Assembly (NCBI GenBank): GCA_902780305.1
Contig: CACZFB010000018.1
Location: 1 to 37,425, forward strand
From: an uncultured Coriobacteriaceae bacterium
Lineage (GTDB): Bacteria > Actinomycetota > Coriobacteriia > Coriobacteriales > Atopobiaceae
DNA: 37,425 bases
Direction: 5' to 3'
How positions within the stretch are numbered: the first letter of the stretch is position 1; the number at the start of each line of letters is the position of its first letter. The notes below the pieces were generated by a model. That model worked only from the letters and a program-made list of their open reading frames with translations, had not been told where the DNA came from and searched no databases. This document shows, piece after piece, positions 9,191-15,744 of this stretch. The translations under genes were made by a program, and so were the position numbers.

Positions 9191-10504
9191 ATGGCCGGGA
9201 GGCACGTAGTCGCCCGGGAGTACGAGTTCCTCGTCCCCGCCGACAAGGGTAGGCCCAACTGCCACGACGTCGGTGCAAACAGCTTCGCCGCGCTGCGTGA
9301 GTTCGCGCTCGCCAACCGCGAGGGCGACAGCCCGCTGGAACTCATGCGACTGTGCTCACCGAGGGGCATCGGCGAGGCCATACAACTGCAGAACTACGTG
9401 GGCGTGGTGGAGCTCCGCGACGGTCTACAGGTCGAGGTCCTGCCAAAGATTGACATCGCCCCCGGGTCGGGAGCCGACGACCGCGAGGTGTTCGCGCAAA
9501 TGCTCGAAGAGCTGGGGACCGACGTATCGTTCCGCTCGTTCGACCGCACCGGGCTCACCACCGGCAAGGCCCCGCTGTTCGAGGTCTTCATCTCCATGTT
9601 CCTCGACGAGGCTGCCGACCTCGTGAGGCGAGGCATCCGCTCTGCGTACGTGGCGGTGGAATCCGAGGAAAAGTACGTTCGCGGCAAGATCGACTTCTCC
9701 CGCGAATCCAGGAAGGGCGCGGCGCGTGCGCACATAACAAACCTCGTGCACGACGAGCTCCTCCCCGACCGGCCCGAGAACAGGCTCGTGAAGGCGACGC
9801 TGCTCTGCCTGCGCCGTAGCTCGCGCGACAACGGCAACGTGAGACGGGTCATCCAGCTCCTTCCCGCCTTCGAGGGGGTCGGACGATGCGCGAACATCGA
9901 CGCCGACCTCGCCCGTTTCGTTGACGACCGTTCGACTAGATCATACGGCACGCTGATCGCCTGGTGCCGGGTGTTCCTGCGCGGCGAGAGCTTCACGATG
10001 TTCAAGGGCGAGAACGTGGCGACCGCTCTGCTGTTTCCCATGGAGAGGGTCTTCGAGGACTACGTCGGTCGGTTGCTCAAGCGCAAAGCCCTGCACGATT
10101 CGCTCGTCGAGCGCATCGAGCTACAGGCTACCGGGCAGTGGCTCTTCGAAGGCAGGCGCGTGTCCCTTCGTCCTGACATCCTTTGCGAATGCGCCAACGG
10201 TCGCCGCGTCGTGCTCGACACTAAGTGGAAGCGCGTCTACGGCCCCAAAGACCTCTCGGTAGCAGACATGCACCAGATGTACGCTTACGGGCAGCGATAC
10301 CGCGCCGATGGTGAGGAGATGCAGCACGTCGTCCTACTCTACCCATGGCACGAGGGCGCTCAACTGGGAATGATGCCTGAGGGCAGACATGTGAGTAGCG
10401 ATGGCGTGCAGGTTGACATGTTCTTCTTCGACCTGTCCAACGCCGCTACTAGCGTCTCGTCACTCCTCGAGACGATCGAGGCGCTCGCGGGATGCGAGGG
10501 GTAA
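9191..10504 (+). CDS. mcrC: McrC-type nuclease subunit
   Basis: 437 residues, starting three bases after the mcrB stop. McrC stimulates McrB GTP hydrolysis and supplies the endonuclease that cuts DNA near modified sites. The N-terminal half has the McrC beta-rich region (LQNYVGVVELRDGLQVEVLPKI, quoted in parts: LQNYVGVVELRDG then LQVEVLPKI). The C-terminal PD-(D/E)xK nuclease is complete: LRPDI near residues 325-329 and VLDTKWK near 339-345, followed by the DMHQMYAYGQRY helix that follows the core in this family. The pairing with the McrB-type gene and the tight spacing make a single functional unit very likely. Confidence 0.94.
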   Translation: MAGRHVVAREYEFLVPADKGRPNCHDVGANSFAALREFALANREGDSPLELMRLCSPRGIGEAIQLQNYVGVVELRDGLQVEVLPKIDIAPGSGADDREVFAQMLEELGTDVSFRSFDRTGLTTGKAPLFEVFISMFLDEAADLVRRGIRSAYVAVESEEKYVRGKIDFSRESRKGAARAHITNLVHDELLPDRPENRLVKATLLCLRRSSRDNGNVRRVIQLLPAFEGVGRCANIDADLARFVDDRSTRSYGTLIAWCRVFLRGESFTMFKGENVATALLFPMERVFEDYVGRLLKRKALHDSLVERIELQATGQWLFEGRRVSLRPDILCECANGRRVVLDTKWKRVYGPKDLSVADMHQMYAYGQRYRADGEEMQHVVLLYPWHEGAQLGMMPEGRHVSSDGVQVDMFFFDLSNAATSVSSLLETIEALAGCEG

Positions 10505-10508
10505 GCCC

Positions 10509-10979
10509 ATGGAAGAAACTGCAAGAAGCAAGAAGCTGGCCGAAACCATCCGACGCCTTTACGGTATCGTCGGTGAGCTTGAACGGGATTATCGTGACCA
10601 GCACCGCCACTTCACGCTTGACGGGCACCTGATAGGAAGCATCGGCGAGGTATATGCAGCCGAAAGATATGGCATCGACCTCTTCATATCGTCAACTCCT
10701 AGACACGACGGAACGGCTCCTGATGGCCGACTCGTGCAAGTCAAGGCCACACAGCGCAGCAGCGTCGCCTTGAACGAGAATCCTGACTACCTGATTGTCC
10801 TCAAGATCGATGGCGACGGTGAGATAAGCGAAGTGTACAACGGACCTGGCCAGCCAGTCTGGAGTCTGTTCGAGGGCCGTGCTAGGCCGAAGAACGGCCA
10901 GTACCAAGTTTCGATCACAAAGCTAAAGGCCTTGAACGAAGAGGTTGATGAAAAGGACAGGGTGCCTACGCTGGCGTAA
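10509..10979 (+). CDS. Small nuclease-fold-like protein (DUF6998-like) linked to McrBC
   Basis: 156 residues from the ATG at 10509, four bases after the mcrC stop, so it is the third gene of the McrBC operon. From memory it matches the family annotated as DUF6998, which has no assigned function. The conserved core is FTLDGHLIGSIGEVYAA (residues about 36-52), then HDGTAPDGRLVQVKAT (about 67-82). A GxxGE helix followed by D and QVK fits the E...D...(E/Q)xK pattern of restriction-endonuclease-like folds such as Mrr and Hjc. The later EVYNGPG and a C-terminal basic helix are also typical of the family. I infer an accessory nuclease or regulator of the McrBC-like system. No catalytic role is proven; the fold is a guess from motif spacing. 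Confidence 0.7.
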   Translation: MEETARSKKLAETIRRLYGIVGELERDYRDQHRHFTLDGHLIGSIGEVYAAERYGIDLFISSTPRHDGTAPDGRLVQVKATQRSSVALNENPDYLIVLKIDGDGEISEVYNGPGQPVWSLFEGRARPKNGQYQVSITKLKALNEEVDEKDRVPTLA

Positions 10980-11009
10980 ATTCGCCCCAACTTGTGACAC
11001 GTTGCGACG

Positions 11010-11037
11010 ATGCCCGTACCGGTAAAGGTGCGGGCAT
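11010..11037 (+). terminator. Hairpin between the McrBC cassette and the prophage scaffold gene
   Basis: An 11-bp stem (ATGCCCGTACC with GGTGCGGGCAT, one G-T pair) closes a GGTAAA loop. It is followed by TGTTCGTCT, a weak T-tract. It could end the mcrB-mcrC transcript, or be the hairpin that commonly precedes phage scaffold genes. Confidence 0.6.
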
Positions 11038-11080
11038 TGTTCGTCTCTGCCCGCCTTATGAGACGAAAGGCAGGCAGGAC

Positions 11081-11699
11081 ATGGACGGTGAGACCAATGG
11101 CGGCCAGGAAGCCACGCAGGGTGCGCAGGACCAGGCGCAACAGCAGGGCCAAGAGCAGCAGGAAACGCAGCAGGGCCAGCAGGAAATGACCGGCGACCCC
11201 GCGCCCGACTACGAGAAGCAGATAGCCGAGCGCGACGAGAAGATCGCCTCCCTTGAGGCTCAGGTGGCGGAGGCGGCCAAGAACGCCGAGAAGGCCGAGC
11301 AGCTGCGCGGCGAGATCGTCGAGCTCAAGGCCTAGGGAGAGTCCGACCGCATCGACTTCAAGCTGCAGCTCGCGGGCGTGCGCAACGTGAAGGCGGCACG
11401 CGCGCTCCTTTCCGACCACGACAATTTGAAGCTTTGCCAATGCATGCGCGGGCTTAAACGCCCGCGCCTTCTCGCTACGGACGTGCCAGAGGACACGTCC
11501 GCTTAACGCTCGAAGTGTGGGCAAGCTGAAGGAGGCCGAGCCCTGGCTCTTCGAGGCAGGCGGCAAGCACGCCAAGGGCGGCAACGCCAGCTCCGGCACT
11601 ACCGGCCTGCCGAATGCGGGCGCGTTTAGCGACGAGGGCAAGACGCTCAAACACTGGCGCGAGATCGCGGGACTCACCGACGACGACAAGAAGGAGTAA
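11081..11699 (+). pseudogene. Phage capsid scaffold protein, broken by a nonsense codon and a repeat insertion
   Basis: The ATG at 11081 follows GAAAGGCAGG and begins a Gln/Glu-rich, low-complexity protein (blocks of QQQGQEQQE) leading to a coiled-coil region (IAERDEKIASLEAQVAEAAK). This is the usual make-up of a phage scaffold. A TAG at 11333-11335 interrupts it, but the same frame goes on coding well (ESDRIDFKLQLAGVRNVKAA) up to about 11420. A repeat element (about 11421-11514) then splits the gene, and reading resumes in a different frame at 11517 (GKLKEAEPWLFEAGG) to the TAA at 11697. The gene therefore has two independent lesions. It precedes the capsid gene, the normal phage order, which supports the call. 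Confidence 0.82.
11421..11514 (+). repeat. Palindromic repeat element, copy A (core 11437-11514)
   Basis: The sequence matches 15791-15884 over 94 bases; the core of 78 bases (11437-11514) is strongest. The centre is a stem GGACGTG/CACGTCC at 11479-11485 and 11494-11500, flanked by the shared CGCGCCTTCTCGCTACG and CGCTTAACGCTCGAAG. A second hairpin, GCGGGC with GCCCGC, sits at 11448-11466. It interrupts the scaffold gene, so it behaves like a small mobile repeat (REP- or MITE-like). No transposase is encoded and no target duplication is obvious. Confidence 0.75.
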
Positions 11700-11702
11700 G
11701 AC

Positions 11703-11941
11703 ATGCCTAACAACAACATCGCATTCGCACGCAACTACACCTCGGTGATCGACGAGGTGTACCAGAGGGCGTCCGTCTCGGGCGTGCTCAACTCCGGCCA
11801 CCGCATGGTCCGCGCCGAGCACAACGCCAAGGAGATCCTCATCCCGAAGATCTCGGTGACTGGCCTGGGCGACTACACCCGAAACGTTGGCTACGAGACC
11901 GGCGCCATCACCTACGAGTTCAAGACCAAGACCTTCAACTT
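11703..11941 (+). pseudogene. Phage major capsid protein, 5' fragment only
   Basis: The ATG at 11703 has a strong ribosome site (AAGGAGTAAGAC). About 80 codons read as the start of a phage major capsid protein (MPNNNIAFARNYTSVIDEVY, later NAKEILIPKISVTGLGDYTR). After TKTFNL the protein similarity stops abruptly, and the next sequence belongs to a different gene in another frame. Some 200 or more capsid residues are missing. The frame stays open by chance to 12125, but that tail is not capsid. A deletion fused this fragment to the BspA-like piece, so all genes between capsid and tail-fibre region were lost. Confidence 0.8.
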
Positions 11942-11942
11942 A

Positions 11943-11958
11943 CTCCCGAATTCGGGAG
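11943..11958. repeat. Perfect 16-bp palindrome at the prophage deletion junction
   Basis: CTCCCGAATTCGGGAG is its own reverse complement. It sits exactly between the last codons that read as capsid and the first that read as the BspA-like protein. Either it promoted the deletion, or it formed during rejoining. Confidence 0.8.
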
Positions 11959-12295
11959 AAACACCAATATTGACGGGCTGGGCAACCTCTCCAGCGTCCG
12001 ACAGATGCGCTACACGTTCAGCTCCTGCGCGTTCACGACGATCGACTTCCGAGGCTTCGACCCCTCGCACCGGACGGACCTGTTCTACTGCTTCTCTGGG
12101 TGCGGCGAGCTCACGACGAACCTAGCGGCCTCGACCTGGGCTCTGCCCACGAGCGGCATCAGCGGCATGCAGTGCTTCTACAACTGCAAGAAGCTTGTCG
12201 GCGGGAACGGCACGGCATGGTCGAGCTCGAACACGAACTACACGTACATGAGGATCGACAAGGCGGGCACGCCGGGATACCTGACTTCCGCCTAG
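11945..12295 (+). pseudogene. BspA-like leucine-rich-repeat (tail fibre or surface) protein, C-terminal fragment
   Basis: In the +2 frame relative to capsid, the sequence reads through about 116 codons ending in TAG at 12293-12295. It shows the BspA/DUF285 pattern of repeated aromatic-Ser-Gly-Cys units: YTFSSCAFTTIDFRGFD, FYCFSGCGELTT, CFYNCKKLVGGNG, and the end YMRIDKAGTPGYLT. In Coriobacteriia phages such domains end tail-fibre-like proteins. There is no start codon with a ribosome site; an internal ATG at 12005 falls in the middle of a repeat. It is a fragment whose N-terminal part was removed by the deletion at about 11943. Confidence 0.75.
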
Positions 12296-12774
12296 AGTTC
12301 GTGGTAGTAGGGGCAGATGTCGGCGTAGCTGCCATCGGGCATGCGAAAGCCGCCAGGGATGGTGCCCAGCTGGACGAAGCCGAGCTTCTCGTAGAGGGGG
12401 CGGGCGCCGGCGTTGGTGGCGACCACGGCGTTGAACTGCAGCACGCGGAAGCCGTGCTCCTTGCCCCGGGCCATCGAGTCCTCGACGAGTGCGCGGCCGA
12501 CGCCCTTGCCGCGCGCGGCCGACGAGACCGCGTAGCTGGCGTTCGCGATGTGGCCGCAGCGGCCGACGTTGTTGGGGTGCAGGATGTACAGCCCGAGCAC
12601 GCGCCCGCCCTCGATGACCACGCCGCAGTGGGTCTGCGAGCCGAAGAACTCCGCCGCGCCCGCCTCGTCGAGCTCGTCCTCCCGCGGGAAGGCGATGCCG
12701 TCGCGCACGACCTCGTTCCACACCCCGGCCATCGCCGCCACGTCCGCCATCTTGTATGCCCGTACCTCAACCAT
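12292..12774 (-). CDS. GNAT-family N-acetyltransferase
   Basis: 160 residues from the ATG at 12774, which has GGAGG seven bases upstream; a longer in-frame start at 12807 lacks one. GNAT enzymes move acetyl from acetyl-CoA to an amine. The acetyl-CoA loop is SSAARGKGVGRALVEDS (R-G-K-G-V-G), followed by FNAVVATNAGARPLYEKLGF, the usual motif B, and the end GTIPGGFRMPDGSYADIC. The substrate cannot be deduced; the closest flavour is the Pat/phosphinothricin-acetyltransferase-like group. The gene is convergent with the BspA-like fragment, and their stop codons share the palindrome CTAG at 12292-12295. It interrupts the phage block, so it is probably a cargo gene. A remnant of a second copy lies at 16574. 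Confidence 0.88.
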   Translation of the reverse strand: MVEVRAYKMADVAAMAGVWNEVVRDGIAFPREDELDEAGAAEFFGSQTHCGVVIEGGRVLGLYILHPNNVGRCGHIANASYAVSSAARGKGVGRALVEDSMARGKEHGFRVLQFNAVVATNAGARPLYEKLGFVQLGTIPGGFRMPDGSYADICPYYHEL

Positions 12775-12876
12775 GCCTTGCCTCCCAGCCTTCTCGGATT
12801 CTTTCACCGTCGCATTATCTCACAGCCATGCAACCGTGCGTGACCGCAAGAACGCCACCTTGTGACGCCATAAGAC

Positions 12877-12921
12877 ACTGCCTCCCGAGGACGGAAAGTC
12901 GATCTCGGGGGCAGTTCTTTT
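12877..12921 (+). terminator. Rho-independent terminator-like hairpin before the phage lysis genes
   Basis: The left arm 12877-12889 (ACTGCCTCCCGAG) pairs with 12904-12915 (CTCGGGGGCAGT), with one bulged T. It is followed by TTCTTTT up to 12921, right against the ATG at 12922. It fits a terminator at the end of the lost tail genes. The right arm also contains the purine-rich ribosome site of the next gene, so it may modulate lysis-gene translation. Confidence 0.65.
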
Positions 12922-13140
12922 ATGGAGTCAATCATCGTGGCGTGCATTACCGGTGTCGTAACGCTGATTGGGGTGATCCTTTCCAATTCCAAGAGCAGAG
13001 CCGTCATGGAGGTCAAGCTCGACGCCCTCACGGAGAAGGTCGAGAAGCACAACCAGGTCCTGGAGCGCACCTACCGACTCGAGCAGGACATGGCTGTCGC
13101 GATGCACGACATCGAGTCCTTGAAGGGAAAGGTGGGTTGA
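12922..13140 (+). CDS. Small phage lysis-module membrane protein (XhlA-like)
   Basis: 72 residues. An N-terminal membrane segment (ACITGVVTLIGVILS) is followed by a charged coiled coil (VKLDALTEKVEKHNQVLERT). This is the layout of small phage proteins encoded just before holins, such as XhlA-like hemolysins, though in those the membrane part is usually C-terminal. The ribosome site is a run of G's at 12907-12911, inside a hairpin. The gene is followed after one base by the holin-like gene. The role in lysis is inferred from position. Confidence 0.65.
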   Translation: MESIIVACITGVVTLIGVILSNSKSRAVMEVKLDALTEKVEKHNQVLERTYRLEQDMAVAMHDIESLKGKVG

Positions 13141-13141
13141 C

Positions 13142-13381
13142 ATGAACGAGTTTCTGGCAAGCAACGAGTGGCAATGGCGGCTTCTGCGCACGATCGTTCA
13201 GGGCGTCCTGGGCGTGGTGGTCGCGAACCTGGACCTCATCATGGGCTGGTGCGTGCTCGACCCCAGCATGAGGGGCCTGGTGGTGGCGCCGGTGATGACG
13301 GTCCTCTCGCCGGTCATGGCGGCGCTCGGAGGCGACGGCGACAAGCCGGAGATCCCGAGGGGTGAGGCACGTGGGGCTTAA
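13142..13381 (+). CDS. Putative phage holin
   Basis: 79 residues with two likely membrane spans (TIVQGVLGVVVANLDLIMG and VVAPVMTVLSPVMAALGG) and a charged tail. The ATG at 13142 follows the previous stop by one base, with AAAGGTGGG upstream. The order small coiled-coil protein, holin, endolysin is the classical lysis cassette. The holin would open the membrane for the endolysin. The gene is intact although the endolysin after it is broken. Its last codons overlap the start of the endolysin gene. Confidence 0.7.
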   Translation: MNEFLASNEWQWRLLRTIVQGVLGVVVANLDLIMGWCVLDPSMRGLVVAPVMTVLSPVMAALGGDGDKPEIPRGEARGA

Positions 13382-14177
13382 CGGCATCGACATCAGCTCC
13401 TGGCAGGAGGACCTGGTCGTCTCGGCCATGGACACCTGCGACTTCGTCATCGTTAAGGCGACGGGCGGCGCCGGGTACTCCAACGAGTGCTTCCGCCGGC
13501 ACACCGACGAGACGCTGGCGGCCGGCAAGCTGCTCGGTTGCTACCACTACGCGCGCGACCGGGGCTACGAGGGTTCCGCCGAGGCGGAGGCGGACCACTT
13601 CATCGACGCGTTCAAGCCCTACATCGACAAGGCGATCCCGTTCCTCGACTGGGAGGCCGATGCGCTGGGCCTGGGACCGTCCTGGGCCAAGAGGTGGCTT
13701 GACCGTGTCAAGTCCAAGACGGGCGTCACGCCGGGCATCTACACGAGCAAGAGCGTGCTCTTCTCGTACGACTGGTCAAGCGTGGCCAAGACGTACCCGC
13801 TCTGGGTGGCGCAGTACCCCAACTACGAGGACACGGGCTCATCACGCGCTACAACTGGACCGGCGGCATGCGCGAGATGTTCGTGGGGTCCGGCCTCTTC
13901 TCCTGGGAGTCGATGTCGTTCAACGCGTCGCGCGGCGACATCTACCTCGACGAGGAGAACCACACGGCCATGTGCATCCGCAACGACGGCGCGGCCGACC
14001 TCCTGAGCGAGTTCAGCATCAGCGAGATCGGCGGGATCGAGCTCGACCTCCATGGACATCGACGCGATGGCCCGCGCCGTGATCCGCGGCGACTACGGCA
14101 ACGACGAGGAGAGGAAGCGGCGTCTGGGGTCGTACTATTCGATCGTGCAGGCCCGCGTGAACGAGATGCTGTCATGA
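13371..14177 (+). pseudogene. Phage endolysin (GH25 muramidase with CW_7 repeat), disrupted in the middle
   Basis: The GTG at 13371 (or 13362) overlaps the holin end and begins GLNGIDISSWQ, the GH25 start. The GH25 core continues with GCYHYARD, the catalytic DWE (FLDWEAD near residue 92) and YPLWVAQYPNYEDTG. At about 13834 the frame stops making sense. From 14052, in the same frame as the start, a CW_7/CPL-7 cell-wall-binding repeat is clear: MDIDAMARAVIRGDYG, then RKRRLGSYY and VQARVNEMLS, ending with TGA at 14175-14177. The intervening 215 bases read well only in another frame, and an in-frame stop lies at 14004-14006. The enzyme would be truncated after most of GH25, lacking its last strands and wall-binding repeat. 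Confidence 0.8.
13835..14050 (+). other. Foreign-looking coding segment inside the endolysin gene
   Basis: These 72 codons read without a stop in the +2 frame relative to GH25: GLITRYNWTGGMREMFVGSG, then FSWESMSFNASRGDIYLDE and FSISEIGGIELDL. It has no start of its own and looks like part of a phage structural, possibly tail, protein. It replaces the end of the GH25 domain and the linker. It may have come in by recombination between phage genes. I do not recognise the family with confidence. Confidence 0.45.
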
Positions 14178-14320
14178 GGTCGAGGCTGCGGTGGCTCGGC
14201 GAGCAGGTCGGTTGGTTCCTTGGAATCGCGGCCAGCCTGCTCCTGATGCTGATTCTGTTGCCTCTCATCCCGCTCTTCGAGATGTACGACGACATTCGGA
14301 GGGACTACGAGGACAGGTAA
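14174..14320 (+). CDS. Small phage membrane protein at the end of the lysis block
   Basis: 48 residues, overlapping the endolysin stop as ATGA at 14174-14177. After a basic N-terminus (RSRLRWLGEQVGWF) comes one strong membrane span (LGIAASLLLMLILLPLIPLF) and an acidic tail. It is encoded where spanin-like or anti-holin-like accessory lysis proteins are found, and a terminator follows at once. No family is recognised. Confidence 0.55.
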   Translation: MRSRLRWLGEQVGWFLGIAASLLLMLILLPLIPLFEMYDDIRRDYEDR

Positions 14321-14324
14321 CGCG

Positions 14325-14356
14325 GAAGGCCGCCTGCCGAACGACAGGCGGCCTTC
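14325..14356 (+). terminator. Rho-independent terminator ending the lysis block
   Basis: A 12-bp perfect stem (GAAGGCCGCCTG with CAGGCGGCCTTC) encloses CCGAACGA, followed by TTACTTGTT. It may also serve the SnoaL-like gene arriving from the other side, whose stop is at 14379. Confidence 0.85.
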
Positions 14357-14378
14357 TTACTTGTTGGGTGGGTTCTAG

Positions 14379-15158
14379 CTAGAACTTGCCGTTCTCGTTG
14401 GCCCACGTGTCGCGCTCGGCGATGGTCTCCATGACATCCCAGTGCTCGGCGATCTTGCCGCCCTTCACGCGCCACAGGTCGTAGTAGCTCGTGGGCGCGC
14501 CGCCGAAGGTGCCCTCGGAGATGCCCAGCACCATGTCGCCCTGCGCGAGCACCATGTGCACGGTGTCGTAGACCATCTCGACGCCCTGCTCGGCCATGGC
14601 AGCGAGCGCCGCCCCCAGGCCGGAGAGCCCGTCGGCGATCTGAGTGTTGTGCTGCAGGTACGCGTCGCCGTCGAAGTACTCGGGGGTCTTCTCGGGATGC
14701 TGGCCCTGCAGCACGTCGGCGAGGAAGCCCCTGACCAGCTCGCGGTTGGACTCGGTCGCCTCGAGGTCGGTGGCCTCGACCTGGCCGTCGACCTGCGTGC
14801 GGCCGGAGGGGTTGGGCTCGACCTTCGCGGCCAGGTTGTCCCAGTGCTCGGCGATGAGGCCGTCGGCATCGAAGCGGAAGACGTCGAAGGCAACCTGCTC
14901 GCCGGCGCCGGCGAAGTTGTAGACGGTGTGCAGGAAGACCTTGTCGCCGTCCTCGAAGGCGCGGATGTTTTCGACCGTGGTTTTCTCGGGCGCGGAGGCC
15001 AGCCACTGGACGCTGCCGACGAATGCGTCGCGGCCGGTGCCGTAGGCCAGGTTGTGCTGGATGTAGCCCTCCGCCAAAAGCGATGCCGCCTTTTCGGCAT
15101 CCCCGGTGGCGAACGTGTTGATGAGCTCGAGTGCCTTGGTGATGTTCTCGCTTGCCAT
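14379..15158 (-). CDS. Tandem SnoaL-like / NTF2-fold protein
   Basis: 259 residues from the ATG at 15158, with GAAAGGAAG upstream. It contains two copies of one SnoaL-like (NTF2-fold) domain: residues about 1-120 with YIQHN at 32-36 and EHWD at 104-107, and about 130-259 with YLQHN at 167-171 and EHWD at 238-241. Such domains bind small hydrophobic ligands; some are cyclases or isomerases, and many are of unknown activity. The gene is divergent from an hxlR regulator across a 164-bp control region, a common pairing in which the regulator senses a reactive or redox compound. The actual reaction is unknown. The gene is complete. Confidence 0.8.
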   Translation of the reverse strand: MASENITKALELINTFATGDAEKAASLLAEGYIQHNLAYGTGRDAFVGSVQWLASAPEKTTVENIRAFEDGDKVFLHTVYNFAGAGEQVAFDVFRFDADGLIAEHWDNLAAKVEPNPSGRTQVDGQVEATDLEATESNRELVRGFLADVLQGQHPEKTPEYFDGDAYLQHNTQIADGLSGLGAALAAMAEQGVEMVYDTVHMVLAQGDMVLGISEGTFGGAPTSYYDLWRVKGGKIAEHWDVMETIAERDTWANENGKF

Positions 15159-15322
15159 GATGAGCTTCCTTTCTGTCGCGGCGCTTCCCGCGCCTTGCTT
15201 CCACGCCACATAGTCTGCTACAGTTGGTATTGTTTGGTAAGTAGGCACAATATTGTGGTGTAGGTACGTATTGGTAACCATTGGTGTCTACCAGCGCAAA
15301 AGAGATTCGGGAGGTTGTGAAG
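15159..15322. promoter_or_regulatory. Divergent promoter region with candidate HxlR operator
   Basis: The region between the divergent genes is much more AT-rich than its neighbours. It holds the perfect 12-bp palindrome CACAATATTGTG at 15246-15257 and TGGTAACCA at 15272-15280. TTGGTA recurs at about 15234 and 15271. These symmetrical sites fit a dimeric HxlR regulator acting on both promoters. No -10/-35 pair could be assigned with confidence. Confidence 0.55.
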
Positions 15323-15667
15323 ATGGCAGCACCAAAGCTCGAAGAGCTGCCGGCGTGCCCGGTGGAGACGACGCTTAGCATCATACGCAGCAAGTGGCAG
15401 GTGCTCATCCTGCGCGACCTGCTGATGAACGGGACCATGCGCTTCAAGGAGCTGCAGCGGTCCATCGGCAAGGTGTCGCAGAAGGTGCTCACGGACAACC
15501 TTCGCGCCATGGAGGACTTCGGCATCGTGCACCGTGAGGTGTTCGCGGAGGTACCCCCGCGCGTGGAGTACTCGCTCACCGAGACCGGGCGGACGCTGCA
15601 GCCGGTCCTCGACGCTATGTGGGCCTGGGGCGAGGGCTACAAGGAGCACCTGCGCGAAGGCGCGTGA
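15323..15667 (+). CDS. HxlR-family transcriptional regulator
   Basis: 114 residues from the ATG at 15323, which has CGGGAGG eight bases upstream; an upstream in-frame TTG at 15281 has no such site. HxlR proteins are small dimeric winged-helix regulators. The family signature is complete: CPVETTLSIIRSKWQVLILR (residues about 13-32), GTMRFKELQRSIGKVSQKVL and PPRVEYSLTETG. The N-terminal Cys of CPVETT is the position that senses redox or electrophiles in some members. It probably controls itself and the divergent SnoaL-like gene. A strong terminator follows 23 bases after the stop. Confidence 0.92.
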   Translation: MAAPKLEELPACPVETTLSIIRSKWQVLILRDLLMNGTMRFKELQRSIGKVSQKVLTDNLRAMEDFGIVHREVFAEVPPRVEYSLTETGRTLQPVLDAMWAWGEGYKEHLREGA

Positions 15668-15690
15668 GGCAGAAGGGTTCGAGAGACACG

Positions 15691-15722
15691 GAAGGCCGCC
15701 TATCGAGCGATAGGCGGCCTTC
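15691..15722 (+). terminator. Rho-independent terminator after the HxlR gene
   Basis: GAAGGCCGCCTATCG pairs perfectly with CGATAGGCGGCCTTC, and CTTCATGC follows. Its outer stem is identical to the terminator at 14325-14356 (GAAGGCCGCCT...AGGCGGCCTTC). Confidence 0.85.
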
Positions 15723-15744
15723 CTTCATGCTATGTGGGCTCGGG

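Noticed and set aside
11950..12125. Extension of the capsid frame to 12125
   Set aside because: After about 11941 the translation is not capsid-like, and another frame shows a coherent BspA-like protein.
12100..12843. A 247-codon plus-strand open frame over the GNAT gene
   Set aside because: The minus strand encodes a clear GNAT with a good ribosome site; this frame is its antisense shadow joined to a piece of the BspA-like fragment in the wrong frame.
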